From: Rhodoferax sp.
Lineage (GTDB): Bacteria; Pseudomonadota; Gammaproteobacteria; Burkholderiales; Burkholderiaceae_C
Reading direction: 5' to 3'
DNA: 64,000 nucleotides
Assembly (NCBI RefSeq): GCF_028688795.1
Contig: NZ_JAQTXM010000002.1
Span: forward strand, 124,001-188,000
Shown here: piece after piece, positions 1-9,943 of the stretch
Layout: each line of letters starts with the position of its first letter
Numbering within the stretch: the first letter of the stretch is position 1
Made by a program: the position numbers and the translations under genes
The notes under the pieces: generated by a model
The model's database searches: none
Seen by the model: only the letters and a program-made list of their open reading frames with translations
What the model was told of the DNA's origin: nothing

Positions 1-419
1 CCTTATGGAGCAAGCGTGAGAAGCTATTAATTTCATATCTACCACAACTCACGCAAACTGAGTTTGATCACCTGTTGTGGGCATGCGATTTAAATTTTGT
101 ACGCGGCGAAGACTCGCTGGTACGGGCGCTGTGGGCTGGCAAGCCCTTCGTCTGGCAGATTTACCCGCAAGACGATGGCGCCCATGGCCCCAAACTGGAC
201 GCTTTCCTGACCTGGCTGCAAGCCCCGCCCTCATTGCGCCGAGCTCACGACATTTGGAACGGACTCAACACAAGTGCCGCAGCAGACCCGCAGCGGCCAT
301 GGCTGACACCTCAGAACCTGGCAGATTGGCAAGCAGCCGTAGAACTGGCACGCCAAACCCTACTGGGTCAGGATGATCTGGCACAGGCACTGATCACTTT
401 CGCCTTGAAAACCAACTAA
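1..419 (+). CDS. earP: EarP, EF-P arginine rhamnosyltransferase (3' part only)
   Basis: The reading frame is open from the left edge (first full codon at base 3) to the TAA at 417-419, so only about the last 138 residues are present. EarP transfers rhamnose from dTDP-rhamnose to a conserved arginine of translation factor EF-P. The segment [18 protein letters not shown] carries the RGEDS motif typical of the C-terminal nucleotide-sugar domain, followed by the [11 protein letters not shown] stretch. The next gene is efp, the usual arrangement for this modification system. The start lies outside the window. Confidence 0.9.
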   Translation, partial: LWSKREKLLISYLPQLTQTEFDHLLWACDLNFVRGEDSLVRALWAGKPFVWQIYPQDDGAHGPKLDAFLTWLQAPPSLRRAHDIWNGLNTSAAADPQRPWLTPQNLADWQAAVELARQTLLGQDDLAQALITFALKTN

Positions 420-511
420 AATATCAGGCTGTGTGCGGCACAGCGTTGATTTTCTTCAAAGCTCAAGCCGCCCTCGCCGCCAGATGCGCGGCCTACTTTC
501 ACTCTCTGACT

Positions 512-1066
512 ATGAAAATCGCTCAAGAAATCCGCGCCGGCAACGTCATCATGCACGGCAAAGACCCTATGGTCGTCCTGAAAACCGAATACGCCCGCGG
601 CGGCCGCGGTGCTGCCACCGTGCGCATGAAGCTCAAAAGCCTGATCGCCAATTTCGGTACCGAAGTTGTGCTGCGGGCCGACGACAAAATCGACAACGTG
701 ATCCTCGACAAGAAAGATTGCACCTACTCGTACTTTGCCGACCCCATGTACATCTGCATGGACGAAGAATTCAACCAGTACGAAGTGGAAGCCGAAAACA
801 TGGGCGACTCGCTCAGCTACCTCGAAGATGGCATGCCGCTCGAAGTGGTGTTCTATGACGGCAAAGCCATTTCGGTCGAGCTGCCCACCAGCGTTGTACG
901 CGAGATCACCTGGACCGAGCCAGCCGTCAAAGGCGACACCTCAGGCAAAGTGCTCAAGCCCGCCAAGCTGGCCACAGGCTTTGAAATTGGCGTGCCAATT
1001 TTTGTGGCACAAGGCGACAAGGTCGAAATCGACACCCGCACCGGCGAGTACCGCAAGCGCGTGTAA
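512..1066 (+). CDS. efp: Translation elongation factor P (arginine type)
   Basis: This 184-residue protein has the normal EF-P length. The ATG at 512 gives the family N-terminus [13 protein letters not shown]; an upstream GTG frame would add 27 unrelated residues. EF-P relieves ribosome stalling at polyproline. Residue 32 is arginine within GGRGAA, the position rhamnosylated by EarP, whereas lysine-type EF-P has Lys here. The earP gene directly upstream fits. The remaining two beta-barrel domains follow in the usual order. A strong terminator lies about 30 bases downstream. Confidence 0.97.
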   Translation: MKIAQEIRAGNVIMHGKDPMVVLKTEYARGGRGAATVRMKLKSLIANFGTEVVLRADDKIDNVILDKKDCTYSYFADPMYICMDEEFNQYEVEAENMGDSLSYLEDGMPLEVVFYDGKAISVELPTSVVREITWTEPAVKGDTSGKVLKPAKLATGFEIGVPIFVAQGDKVEIDTRTGEYRKRV

Positions 1067-1095
1067 ACCAGCCAGCCTACCAAGGTTTTGCGGTC

Positions 1096-1122
1096 AAAAA
1101 GGCTTCTTCGGAAGCCTTTTTT
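1096..1122 (+). terminator. Rho-independent terminator after efp
   Basis: A six-base-pair stem GGCTTC/GAAGCC closes on a TTCG tetraloop and is flanked by an A run and a T run, so it could act in both directions. It separates efp from the nucleoside phosphorylase-like gene. Confidence 0.9.
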
Positions 1123-1192
1123 GGCTCATTGACAACCCTTTTCCCCACATGCGTCAACGCACTAACGCCAACAATCGGTGTAGGCTACGCTG

Positions 1193-2791
1193 ATGAAACA
1201 AGCCACTGAGACCCTCCCGACATCAGATGCACAGCCGGTTGCAACACTTGCAGCTTCCAAACTCGCCCTGCGTCGTGTGGCCATTGACACCTACCGTGAA
1301 AACGTGGCTTACCTGCACCGCGACTGCGAAATCTACCGTGCTGAAGGTTTTCAGGCGCTGTCCAAGGTTGAGGTTCGCGCCAACGGCCAGCACATTCTGG
1401 CGACCCTGAACGTGGTGGATGACGTGGCCATCGTGGGCTGCCATGAGCTGGGTTTGTCGGAAGATGCATTTTTGCAGCTCGCCGTCGATGAAGGGCATGT
1501 GGTGTCTGTGTCCCAGGCCGAGCCGCCCGCCTCCATTGGTGCGTTGAACCGCAAGATTGCCGGTGAGCGCCTGAGCCGCGAAGACTTTCGAAGCATCGTG
1601 CATGACATTGCCGAGCTTCATTACTCAAAAATCGAGTTGACCGCCTTTGTGGTCGCCACCAACCGGGACGAACTGGACCGCGAAGAGGTGTATTTCCTGA
1701 CCGAGGCCATGGTGGCCAGCGGCCGAACCCTTGACTGGCATGAGCCCTTGGTGGTGGACAAACATTGCATTGGCGGCATACCCGGCAACCGCACGTCGAT
1801 GCTGGTGGTGCCCATTGTGGCGGCGCATGGCCTGCTTTGCCCAAAAACATCGTCGCGCGCCATCACCTCGCCTGCCGGCACGGCCGACACCATGGAAGTG
1901 CTGGCCAACGTGCAACTGCCATTTGAGCAATTGGCAGACATTGTGCGTGAGCACCGCGCCTGCCTGGCCTGGGGCGGCACGGCCAATTTGTCCCCCGCTG
2001 ACGATGTGTTGATTTCCGTGGAGCGGCCGTTGGCGATTGACTCACCAGGGCAAATGGTGGCCTCTATCTTGTCCAAGAAAATCGCTGCGGGCTCGACCCA
2101 TCTGGTGCTTGATATTCCGATTGGCCCAACCGCCAAAGTGCGTTCCATGCCCGAGGCACAGCGCTTGCGCCGGCTTTTCGAGTACGTGGCGCGCCGCATC
2201 CACCTGTCATTGGATGTGGTCATCACCGACGGACGCCAACCCGTCGGCAAGGGCATTGGCCCGATGCTGGAGGCACGCGACGTGATGCGGGTACTGGAAA
2301 ACGACCCAGATGCGCCCAACGACTTGCGTCAAAAATCATTGCGGCTGGCGGGCCGGCTGATTGAATGCCACCCGGATGTCAGGGGCGGGGACGGCTTCGC
2401 GATTGCGCGGGATATTCTGGATTCAGGCCGGGCGCTGGCCAAAATGAACGACATCATTGCCGCCCAAGGTGCCAAGGTGTTTGACTACAACAAACCGCCT
2501 CTGGGGCGCTTGACATTTGAGGTCTGCGCAACCCAAGCTGGTGTGGTGACAGCCATCGACAACTTGCAGGTGGCGCGGATTGCGCGGTTGGCCGGTGCCC
2601 CCAAGGTGGCTGGCGCTGGCCTTGACTTGTTTCACAAGCTGGGCGACGTGGTAGCGCTGGGTGATGTGTTGTACCGGGTGCATGCTAGCTTTCAAAGCGA
2701 CCTGGGCTTTGCACGCCAAGCCTGTGACAAAGCCACCGGTTACACCCTTGGCCTAGCCGCCGAAGTGCCGCATGTTTTTGTGGAATTCTGA
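1193..2791 (+). CDS. Thymidine phosphorylase/AMP phosphorylase family protein
   Basis: This 532-residue protein is longer than E. coli DeoA (about 440) and matches the long form related to archaeal AMP phosphorylase. An N-terminal extension of about 100 residues precedes the phosphorylase core. Family features include [20 protein letters not shown] (phosphate/nucleoside site), [19 protein letters not shown] and the C-terminal [10 protein letters not shown] region. It probably cleaves a nucleoside or nucleotide with phosphate to a ribose-phosphate. The stop overlaps the ATG of the next gene (TGATG), so it is translationally coupled to a PRPP-synthetase-like protein. Exact substrate is inferred, not shown. 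Confidence 0.85.
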   Translation: MKQATETLPTSDAQPVATLAASKLALRRVAIDTYRENVAYLHRDCEIYRAEGFQALSKVEVRANGQHILATLNVVDDVAIVGCHELGLSEDAFLQLAVDEGHVVSVSQAEPPASIGALNRKIAGERLSREDFRSIVHDIAELHYSKIELTAFVVATNRDELDREEVYFLTEAMVASGRTLDWHEPLVVDKHCIGGIPGNRTSMLVVPIVAAHGLLCPKTSSRAITSPAGTADTMEVLANVQLPFEQLADIVREHRACLAWGGTANLSPADDVLISVERPLAIDSPGQMVASILSKKIAAGSTHLVLDIPIGPTAKVRSMPEAQRLRRLFEYVARRIHLSLDVVITDGRQPVGKGIGPMLEARDVMRVLENDPDAPNDLRQKSLRLAGRLIECHPDVRGGDGFAIARDILDSGRALAKMNDIIAAQGAKVFDYNKPPLGRLTFEVCATQAGVVTAIDNLQVARIARLAGAPKVAGAGLDLFHKLGDVVALGDVLYRVHASFQSDLGFARQACDKATGYTLGLAAEVPHVFVEF

Positions 2792-3729
2792 TGCCTCAAG
2801 CTCCCATATTCCAGGCTTCCCGGGCTACCCAGCCCACCCAGCCCATGCTGTTGTGCTTTAACGAAGAACTGAGCAGCGCAACGCGCCTGGCCCAAGCGGC
2901 CAACCTGACCATGAGCCGGGTCGAGCGACACCGTTTTCCTGACGGCGAAATCAAATTGAGCCTGCCCGACACACTGCCCCCACAGGTGGTCATTTTCCGC
3001 ACACTCAACGACCCGAATGAGAAGTTGATAGAGCTACTGCTTCTGGCGCAGACCGCCCGCACACTGGGTGCCACCCACCTGACCTTGGTGGCGCCTTATC
3101 TGGCCTACATGCGCCAGGACATCGCCTTTCATCCGGGTGAGGCCATCAGCCAGCGCATCGTTGGCCAATTTTTGGCCGGCCTGTTTGACGCGCTGATCAC
3201 GGTGGACCCACACCTGCATCGGGTCGCCAGCCTGCAAGAGGCCGTGCCCGTCGCACATGCTGTCGTGCTCAGTGGCGCGCCCTTGCTGTCAGACTGGATT
3301 GCAGCGCGCAGGCAGCACCCCCTACTCATCGGACCCGACGAAGAATCAGCACAGTGGGTTGCCAAGGCTGCAGAGCGCCACGGTTTTGATCACGCGGTGT
3401 GTCGCAAACACCGCCATGGTGACCGGGCCGTCGATGTGGCACTGCCCGACATGTCGGTAGCAGGCCGACAAGTGGTACTGCTGGACGATGTGGCCAGCAC
3501 CGGCCACACCGTCGCGCGCGCGGCCCAACTGCTGCTAGGCGCAGGTGCGGCGTCCGTCGATGTCGCCGTGACACACGCCCTATTCGCCGACGATGCGCTG
3601 CAGGTCATGCAAAACGCCGGCGTTGGCGAGGTCTGGAGCACCGACTGCATTGCGCACCCCAGCAACGTGGTCAGTATGACCAACGCCTTCGCAGCCGCCC
3701 TTACGCAAAGCCACGCTTCGCCGGCTTAG
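2791..3729 (+). CDS. Ribose-phosphate pyrophosphokinase-like protein (Prs paralogue)
   Basis: A 312-residue protein of the Prs fold. The metal/ATP region VAPYLAYMRQDIAFHPGE and the ITVDPHLHR segment match PRPP synthetases. The PRPP-binding loop is LLDDVASTGHTV rather than the usual VDDMIDTGGT, and the PDEESAQWV segment replaces PDxGGxxRA. It therefore looks like a divergent paralogue and may use another sugar-phosphate or run in another direction. Coupling to the phosphorylase upstream suggests a nucleotide salvage or ribose-phosphate recycling pair. Its 3' end overlaps the convergent next gene by four bases. Confidence 0.8.
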   Translation: MPQAPIFQASRATQPTQPMLLCFNEELSSATRLAQAANLTMSRVERHRFPDGEIKLSLPDTLPPQVVIFRTLNDPNEKLIELLLLAQTARTLGATHLTLVAPYLAYMRQDIAFHPGEAISQRIVGQFLAGLFDALITVDPHLHRVASLQEAVPVAHAVVLSGAPLLSDWIAARRQHPLLIGPDEESAQWVAKAAERHGFDHAVCRKHRHGDRAVDVALPDMSVAGRQVVLLDDVASTGHTVARAAQLLLGAGAASVDVAVTHALFADDALQVMQNAGVGEVWSTDCIAHPSNVVSMTNAFAAALTQSHASPA

Positions 3730-5132
3730 CGTTCAGGTGATCGCTGACTGGGACACGCCACGATGCGCTGCGCCTTGCCGCTGCGCCCCCTGGGAATCGC
3801 TTGCCCAAGCTCACTGAGCACACAAATCGGCTTGAGTTCCTGGGCAACAGCAAAGCTTTTGAGCACGGTGCAGCACCGCGCCATGGCCGCCGCGCCCTCC
3901 TCGCCCTGCATGGCAAGGCGAAGCACCAGGGTGTGGTCGTCGCGCTGGCGTACATGAAAATCAAACACGCCGGCCAGATCTTCCAGCACAGTAGTTAGCG
4001 CCAGCGGCAGCAGGGTGACTGGCTGACCGCCCAAGCCGGCCATGACCAGCGGATCATCGCGTCGCCCCTGCACTTCAATCACCGGCAAGCTTGAGCCACA
4101 CGCACAGGGCTCATGGCGCAACAAAACCTGATCACCCAGGTCGTAGCGAATAAGGGGTTGCACATGGTTGGCCAGGTTGGTCAGCAAGGTGGTGTAAGAC
4201 AGTCGTCCCTCGGGCACAGGCCGCCCGCGTTGGTCTACCGGCTCCAAAATCACCCAGTCTGAATTGACATGCAGGCGGCGCTGGTCACATTCCCAGGCAA
4301 TCGACATGAATTCCGAGGCACCGTAACTGTTGCGTACCGCGCAACCCAGCGTGTGTTCCAGCCACAGGCGTGCGGCAGCGCTCAGGGTTTCGCCACCTGT
4401 CCAGATTTCCCGGGGCGTGAAGCGCAACACGCCGCGCGCTGCCTCATCGGCAAGCAGGGTGGCGACCGTGGGGTAGGTAGCAATGACCGTTGGCGCAAAC
4501 GCATTGAGCTCATCCACCAGCGATCTGGTCGGCTGAAGAATCGAGAAGCTCCGCACCGACGGTGCGAGCCAGGGGTTGAGGGCACGAAGCCTTTGCATGC
4601 TCACAAAGCTCGCAAAATGACCGCTGATCGCCCCGACAAAAGCGATGCGCTCAGTCATCGACAACGGGTCAAACCAGCGCTGCAGAGGCCTGGGTGCGCT
4701 GCGCCGCAGTGCCTCCAGCGCGTCATACACGACCATGGCCTGCGCGTCTTGCACAAAAATACCTGGTATGTGGCTGGTACCCGAACTCTCCCACACCAGG
4801 TATTTGCCAAGGTAGGGCTCGCCAATGCGCTGAGGGTCTGCTGTGAACGCACGAAGCTCGCTCAGCTTGAGTTGCGGGTCGGTCACCCAGTCGTCAAAGT
4901 GATTCATCAATTCGCGCCGAGACACCGGCGGCAGGCAACTCAGCGGCGTGTTGCCAGTTGTCGCTCCTCGCAGATGCTCGCGGTAAAAGCGCGAATCCCG
5001 CCGGGCCACGTCAAGCAAAGTATCCAGACGGCTTTTTTGTCGCGCAGCAAGCGTTTGCGCTGTTGCATGTCCATAGGCCAGCACGTCCATCGACACCGAA
5101 CTGAAACGCAACAGGTCAAAAATCGGCATCAT
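3726..5132 (-). CDS. Phenylacetate-CoA ligase-like adenylating enzyme (PaaK/CapK family)
   Basis: This 468-residue protein belongs to the adenylate-forming PaaK/CapK group. The nucleotide loop is VWESSGTSHIPGIF (canonical SSGTTGxP), followed by the NSYGASEF adenylate motif, and RYDLGDQV with the CACGSSLP cysteine pair and GRRDD near the C-terminus. It should activate a carboxylic acid as an acyl-adenylate. The acid is unknown; true PaaK is unlikely because no phenylacetate genes are near. The start could also be the second Met. It stands alone, convergent with the Prs-like gene. Confidence 0.75.
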   Translation of the reverse strand: MMPIFDLLRFSSVSMDVLAYGHATAQTLAARQKSRLDTLLDVARRDSRFYREHLRGATTGNTPLSCLPPVSRRELMNHFDDWVTDPQLKLSELRAFTADPQRIGEPYLGKYLVWESSGTSHIPGIFVQDAQAMVVYDALEALRRSAPRPLQRWFDPLSMTERIAFVGAISGHFASFVSMQRLRALNPWLAPSVRSFSILQPTRSLVDELNAFAPTVIATYPTVATLLADEAARGVLRFTPREIWTGGETLSAAARLWLEHTLGCAVRNSYGASEFMSIAWECDQRRLHVNSDWVILEPVDQRGRPVPEGRLSYTTLLTNLANHVQPLIRYDLGDQVLLRHEPCACGSSLPVIEVQGRRDDPLVMAGLGGQPVTLLPLALTTVLEDLAGVFDFHVRQRDDHTLVLRLAMQGEEGAAAMARCCTVLKSFAVAQELKPICVLSELGQAIPRGRSGKAQRIVACPSQRSPER

Positions 5133-5229
5133 GCAACGCCCTCCTCCCGCGCATCCTAGGTGGCACCGTCACCAACTTCAATGCGAAAAATCATGGTTAG
5201 CGCCAGCTTCCCGCCTTTTCCCCCAGACA

Positions 5230-6114
5230 ATGGCCACCATGAACAATATTGACAAACGTGCCCCGCTCCTGACCGAGACCCGCCTGGCAGACGCCTGGGC
5301 CGAATTGCAAAACCACGCCAGCCAAGGCACCGCATTAAAGGCAGATGCCTACCGCCTGGCCTTTGCCGACCCCGAATTTCTGCTGCGGCGTGAAACCCGT
5401 GGCATCCGCTTCCAGTTAGAGATGCTCAAGCCCGACCTCGACCAGGCTGAGCAGGGCATTGAGAGCACCGTGGTGGTGTTTGGCAGCGCCCGTTTTCGGG
5501 CGCCAGAAGATGCCCAGGAAAACCTGCGCCTGGCACAACTCAGTGGCGATGCCAGCGCACTGGCGCTGGCGCAGAAGCAAGTGCGTAACGCCCACTATTA
5601 CGACCAGGCGCGGTTGTTTGCAAGGCTGGTGGCGAGCGACAGCATGCACCGCAGGCCCGAGGAACGCCTGTTCATTGCAACCGGTGGTGGCCCCGGCATC
5701 ATGGAAGCGGCCAACCGCGGCGCGCATGAAGTGGGTGCCTTGAGCGTTGGCTTGAACATCGCCCTGCCCCACGAGCAAAGCGCCAACCCTTACGTGACGC
5801 CCCTGCTGAATTTCAAATTTCACTACTTTGCGCTGCGCAAAATGCACGTCATGATGCGGGCCAAGGCGCTGGTGGCTTTTCCTGGCGGCTTTGGCACACT
5901 GGACGAACTGTTTGAAGTGATCACGCTGGTGCAAACCCGAAAATCAAAACCTGTGCCCATCGTGCTGTTTGGCACCGACTACTGGAAACGCCTGATCAAC
6001 ATCGACGCCATGGTCGAAGAAGGCGTGATTGCCGCCGATGACCTGAAGCTGTTTCAGTATGTGGATGAGCCCGAAGCCGCCTGGGCGGTGATTCAGAAGT
6101 TCTACGGTTTATGA
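5230..6114 (+). CDS. LOG-family nucleotide phosphoribohydrolase (TIGR00730-type)
   Basis: A 294-residue Rossmann-fold protein with both LOG signatures: GGGPGIMEAANRGA and PGGFGTLDELFEV. The family removes ribose-5-phosphate from nucleoside monophosphates, including cytokinin precursors in some bacteria and purine/pyrimidine monophosphates in others. The length, with an N-terminal extension of about 100 residues, fits the longer bacterial subgroup. Start at 5230 or at the in-frame ATG 5239; neither has a clear ribosome binding site. Its 3' end overlaps the convergent MFS gene. Confidence 0.85.
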   Translation: MATMNNIDKRAPLLTETRLADAWAELQNHASQGTALKADAYRLAFADPEFLLRRETRGIRFQLEMLKPDLDQAEQGIESTVVVFGSARFRAPEDAQENLRLAQLSGDASALALAQKQVRNAHYYDQARLFARLVASDSMHRRPEERLFIATGGGPGIMEAANRGAHEVGALSVGLNIALPHEQSANPYVTPLLNFKFHYFALRKMHVMMRAKALVAFPGGFGTLDELFEVITLVQTRKSKPVPIVLFGTDYWKRLINIDAMVEEGVIAADDLKLFQYVDEPEAAWAVIQKFYGL

Positions 6115-7277
6115 ACCGGCGGGCGTAAGCGCCAGGCCGTGCGCGCGCCCAACGCCACACCAGCACCCACCGTCCAAAACACCAATGACACGCCCAATGC
6201 CGCCCCTGCGCTGCCAAACAGCATGGGCATCAACACGCTTGACCCGTTGATGGCCATCAGCCGAAAGCCCAATGCCTCGCCATGACGCGCCTCGGGCGTG
6301 ATCTGGTGCAAGGTGCTCATGATCATTGGCTGTACCGAGCCCAGTGAGATGCCCAGCAAGGCCGAGCAAATGCCCATTGTCAAGGCAGACGGCATCAACG
6401 GGTAGATGGCAAACAGCACGGCGGTGGCAAGCATGGCCGCAGTCACCACCACCCACTCATGCCAATGGGCCGCCAGCAGCGGCAAAGCCACTCTGACTGC
6501 GGTCGCAGCCAACGCAAAGCCGCCCAAAATGGCCCCAATGGCCGAGGCGCTCAGACCCCGCTCGTGGCCCAGCACGGGCACCACAAAGGTGTGCACGTCC
6601 CAGCACGACGACAGCAACCAGTTCACCAGCATCAGCCGGCGCATCATGGGCTCACGCATCAAATCCCAGGCACGCCCTTTTGCAGCACCCGGCTTGACCT
6701 CAACCGGTGGCAACTCCACCGTGTGCCGCACCCACAGCCAGGTCATCAAGGGCAGGCAGGCCAAAGCAAAAAACGCCACACGAAAACCACCCAGGTCAAT
6801 CAGCAATCCTGCCGACAGCGGTCCAATGAAGTTGGACAGCGCCGGGCCAATAGACAGCCAGCTGAACATGCGTTTGAGTTCGGTGTTGCTCTGTGCTGAG
6901 CGTCCCACATGGCGCTGCAGGCTGATGGCGGCCACACCCATGGACCCACCGGTCATCAACGCGCTCAGGCACAACACCGGAAAAATCGGAAAAGCCACCG
7001 CCAAACCCGCACCAGCAGAGGCGCTCAGCACGCAAAACCCAATGGGTCTCTTGAAGCCGTTGCGGTCGGCGTAGCGCCCCGCAGGCAAGGCCAAAAACAC
7101 CTGCGTCAAGGCAAACAAGGACAACAACACGCCCACTGCCAGCGCACTGTGCCCTTCGCGCAAGGCCATCAGCGGTGCTGCCATGCGCATCCCGGCCATG
7201 CAGGCGTGCAGGCAGATGTGCCCGGCAATCAGTCGGGTCAGCGCCACCGAACCCAGCGGAGCGACATCGCCTGTCAC
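6102..7277 (-). CDS. MFS transporter (12 membrane segments)
   Basis: A 391-residue hydrophobic protein with the major-facilitator loop motif GRYADRNGFKRP between segments 2 and 3. It is likely an inner-membrane exporter; the substrate cannot be read from sequence. The GTG start overlaps the stop of rmuC (GTGA), so the two are translationally coupled, though no functional link is known. Confidence 0.85.
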   Translation of the reverse strand: MTGDVAPLGSVALTRLIAGHICLHACMAGMRMAAPLMALREGHSALAVGVLLSLFALTQVFLALPAGRYADRNGFKRPIGFCVLSASAGAGLAVAFPIFPVLCLSALMTGGSMGVAAISLQRHVGRSAQSNTELKRMFSWLSIGPALSNFIGPLSAGLLIDLGGFRVAFFALACLPLMTWLWVRHTVELPPVEVKPGAAKGRAWDLMREPMMRRLMLVNWLLSSCWDVHTFVVPVLGHERGLSASAIGAILGGFALAATAVRVALPLLAAHWHEWVVVTAAMLATAVLFAIYPLMPSALTMGICSALLGISLGSVQPMIMSTLHQITPEARHGEALGFRLMAINGSSVLMPMLFGSAGAALGVSLVFWTVGAGVALGARTAWRLRPPVHKP

Positions 7278-8731
7278 GGTGCAGCAGCCCCTTCTGCGCT
7301 GTCGAAATCAATGTCGTGAACGATCAATGCAGCGCTTTGCGTCTCTGACAAGGCCTCGACATTTTTGAGCGCGCGCCCCATCGCACGGCTGCGGGTTTGC
7401 GCCCCATCAATGGTTTTCAGCACCGTCTCAGTCTGTGATTTGACCTTGGCCAAGACATCACCAAACTTGCCAAATTCGGTCTTGACCGCACCCAACACCT
7501 GCCAAACCTCGCTGGAGCGCTTCTCCAGCGCCAGGGTTCTGAAGCCCATTTGCAGCGAACTCAGCATGGCCAGCAAGGTGGTTGGGCCGGCCAGCGTCAC
7601 GCGGCAGTCGCGCTGCAAGGCCTCCATCAGCCCGGGGCGGCGCAATACTTCCGCGTACAAGCCTTCAGTGGGCAGAAACAAAATGGCAAAGTCAGTGGTG
7701 TAAGGTGGCTCCAGGTATTTTTCAGCAATTGACTTGGCTTCCAGGCGAATGCGCTGCTCCAAGCCCCGGGCCGCTACCTCGGCACCTAGCGCATCCGCCC
7801 TACCTTGGGCATCGAGCAGGCGTTCGTAATCTTCATTGGGAAATTTCGCATCAATGGGCAACCACAGCGGCAAGCCTGAGTCAGACCTACCCGGCAGCCG
7901 AATCGCAAAGTCCACCACGTTTTTGCTGCCAGGGCGGGTGGCGATTTGGGCCGCATATTGATCGGGTACAAATACCTGCTCCAGCAGCGATGCCAGCTGC
8001 GCCTCGCCAAAAATACCGCGGGTTTTGACGTTGGTCAGCAGGTGTTTGAGGTCGCCCACGCCTTGCGCCAGCGTCTGCATTTCGCCCAAGCCCTTGTGCA
8101 CCTGTTCCAGCCGGTCGGCGACCTGTTTGAAGCTTTCACCCAAGCGCGCATGCAGGGTGCTTTGCAGCTTTTCATCGACCGTGGCGCGCATTTCATCAAG
8201 CTTGGCGGCATTCGTGGTCTGCAGTTGCGCCAGCTGTTTTTCAAGCGTTTCACGAATCTCGTTCATGCGCCGGGCGTTGGACTCACTCAGGCCTGAGAGT
8301 TGGTGGGTGAGCGTGTCGTGCAAGGTTTTTTGCAACAAAGCGAGTTGCTGGCCAAAGGCGTCGATTTGCGTGTTTTGCGTGCGGGTGGCCTCGGCTCCCT
8401 GTTGCACCAGGGTTTGCTGAAAAGTGGACAGGTTCAGCGCCAGTTCCTGGCGGCTGTCGCGCGCAGCGTCGAGCACATCACGGCGCAGTCCGCGCTCCAT
8501 ACGTTCTGAGGTCACATTGACTTGCTGCATCAGTTCTTGCTGGCGCACCTGAGCAGCCGCTTGCACTTGGTCTTGCATCTGGTCCAGCAGCAGCGCTTGA
8601 TGCACCAATTGATCTGCTTCAGATCCCTTCTTTTGGCCGCTGCGCCACCACACCAACAGCAGCAAAAGCACCAGCAATAGCGCGTTCAAAACCCCCAAAC
8701 CCAACACCAACCAAAGCACACGATCATTCAC
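7274..8731 (-). CDS. rmuC: DNA recombination protein RmuC
   Basis: This 485-residue protein has an N-terminal membrane anchor (about residues 5-30, very Leu-rich), a long coiled coil (about 40-230), and the RmuC nuclease-like domain. Recognisable segments are GIFGEAQLASLLEQV, PIDAKFPNEDYERL and FLPTEGLYAEVLRRPG. RmuC limits inversions at short inverted repeats in E. coli; the domain belongs to the PD-(D/E)XK group. It is followed by the coupled MFS gene. Confidence 0.93.
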   Translation of the reverse strand: MNDRVLWLVLGLGVLNALLLVLLLLLVWWRSGQKKGSEADQLVHQALLLDQMQDQVQAAAQVRQQELMQQVNVTSERMERGLRRDVLDAARDSRQELALNLSTFQQTLVQQGAEATRTQNTQIDAFGQQLALLQKTLHDTLTHQLSGLSESNARRMNEIRETLEKQLAQLQTTNAAKLDEMRATVDEKLQSTLHARLGESFKQVADRLEQVHKGLGEMQTLAQGVGDLKHLLTNVKTRGIFGEAQLASLLEQVFVPDQYAAQIATRPGSKNVVDFAIRLPGRSDSGLPLWLPIDAKFPNEDYERLLDAQGRADALGAEVAARGLEQRIRLEAKSIAEKYLEPPYTTDFAILFLPTEGLYAEVLRRPGLMEALQRDCRVTLAGPTTLLAMLSSLQMGFRTLALEKRSSEVWQVLGAVKTEFGKFGDVLAKVKSQTETVLKTIDGAQTRSRAMGRALKNVEALSETQSAALIVHDIDFDSAEGAAAP

Positions 8732-8817
8732 GTTTCAAAGTCTCCTTGGGCGCTATTGTTGTCCAAAAAGCCTGTGGAGCAGCGCAGTAGGTGCTTTTAA
8801 GTTTTATATGAATAATC

Positions 8818-8869
8818 AGGCTCTGACCCTTATTTAATAAGCGCAAGCAGCTATGATAAATATAGCTAA
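8818..8869 (+). repeat. AT-rich intergenic repeat, copy A
   Basis: The segment shares the frame CTCT-GACC-TTA-AATAA-GCGCAAG-AGCTAT with copies at about 47618 and 55483, and more weakly at 20205. It ends in a small ATAG/CTAT pairing. It sits between rmuC and the hydroxyacid dehydrogenase and reaches the dehydrogenase stop codon. Confidence 0.6.
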
Positions 8870-9828
8870 TTCAACGCTGTCACGGCCTTGCCATGCAACA
8901 GGAAACCAATCAGGTTATCGGCGGCAAGCTGCGCCATGGCCAGGCGCGTCGGTAAAGTGGCGCTGGCAATGTGCGGGGTCAGCACCACATTGGGCACGGT
9001 CAGCAAATCAGGGTGCAGCGCAGGCTCGCCCTCAAACACATCCAACCCAGCGGCGGCAATCACCCCATTTTTCAGGGCAAGCGCCAACGCCGCATCATCC
9101 ACAATGCCGCCGCGCGCAATGTTGATCAGCGTGGCCGTGGGCTTCATTTGCGCCAGCTCAGCAGCACCGATGGCGTGGTGAGACTCTGGTGTGTAGGGCA
9201 GCACCAAAATCAGGTGATCAGACTGCTGCAAAAGTTCTTGCTTGCTGACCAGCGTCGCACCGCAGGCGGCCTCGGTAGGCGCGTCCAGGCGAGAGCGGTT
9301 GTGGTAGATCACCTTCATGCCAAAGCCGTGCGCTCCGCGCCGGGCAATGGCCTGTCCAATGCGACCCATGCCCAGAATGCCCAGCGTGCTGCCGTGCACG
9401 TCAGAGCCAGCAAACATGTCGTAGCGCCAGCGGTTCCACAAGCCGGCACGCAAAAACCGCTCGCTTTCAGCCATGCGCCGGGCAGTGGCCATGATCAGCG
9501 CAAAGCCGAAGTCTGCGGTGGTCTCGGTCAGCACGTCCGGCGTGTTGGTGGCCTTAACGCCGGCTGTTGTCATCGCCTCTAGGTCAAAATTGTTGTAGCC
9601 CACCGCCATGTTGGCGCAGATTTTGAGGTCTGGGCAAGAGCCAAGCACAGTTGCATCAATGCGCTGGCTGCCGGTGGTGAACACGCCCTGTTTGCCTTGC
9701 AGCTTTTCAATCAATTGCGCCGGGGTCCAGAGCTCGTCATCCTGGTTTGAGGTGACCTCGAAGTGCTGCTCCAGCAGCGTCAAGATTTGGGGAAAGACAG
9801 CACGTGCAATCAAAACATGAGGGCGCAT
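8866..9828 (-). CDS. D-2-hydroxyacid dehydrogenase (glyoxylate/hydroxypyruvate reductase-like)
   Basis: This 320-residue NAD(P)-dependent enzyme has the Rossmann motif GILGMGRIGQAIARR, the NIARGGIVDD segment and the catalytic LTPHIASAT histidine region. It resembles GhrB-type glyoxylate/2-ketogluconate reductases. I chose the ATG at 9828 because an AGGAG precedes it by seven bases and MRPHVLIAR is the expected beta-strand start; the open frame continues 36 residues further upstream. Nearest substrate is inferred only. Confidence 0.85.
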   Translation of the reverse strand: MRPHVLIARAVFPQILTLLEQHFEVTSNQDDELWTPAQLIEKLQGKQGVFTTGSQRIDATVLGSCPDLKICANMAVGYNNFDLEAMTTAGVKATNTPDVLTETTADFGFALIMATARRMAESERFLRAGLWNRWRYDMFAGSDVHGSTLGILGMGRIGQAIARRGAHGFGMKVIYHNRSRLDAPTEAACGATLVSKQELLQQSDHLILVLPYTPESHHAIGAAELAQMKPTATLINIARGGIVDDAALALALKNGVIAAAGLDVFEGEPALHPDLLTVPNVVLTPHIASATLPTRLAMAQLAADNLIGFLLHGKAVTALN

Positions 9829-9943
9829 CGTCGGACTCCTATAGGTTTGGGCTGCATTGTCCATCATCAAATCAAAGCCTGTATTCAGGGGCAAGCTTCG
9901 TTTGCAGGTCTGGCGTGGTTGTAACTTCAAAATCAAATGTTTC

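Noticed and set aside
4269-5159. 296-residue open frame on the plus strand
   Set aside because: It is antisense to the PaaK-like gene, which has clear motifs.
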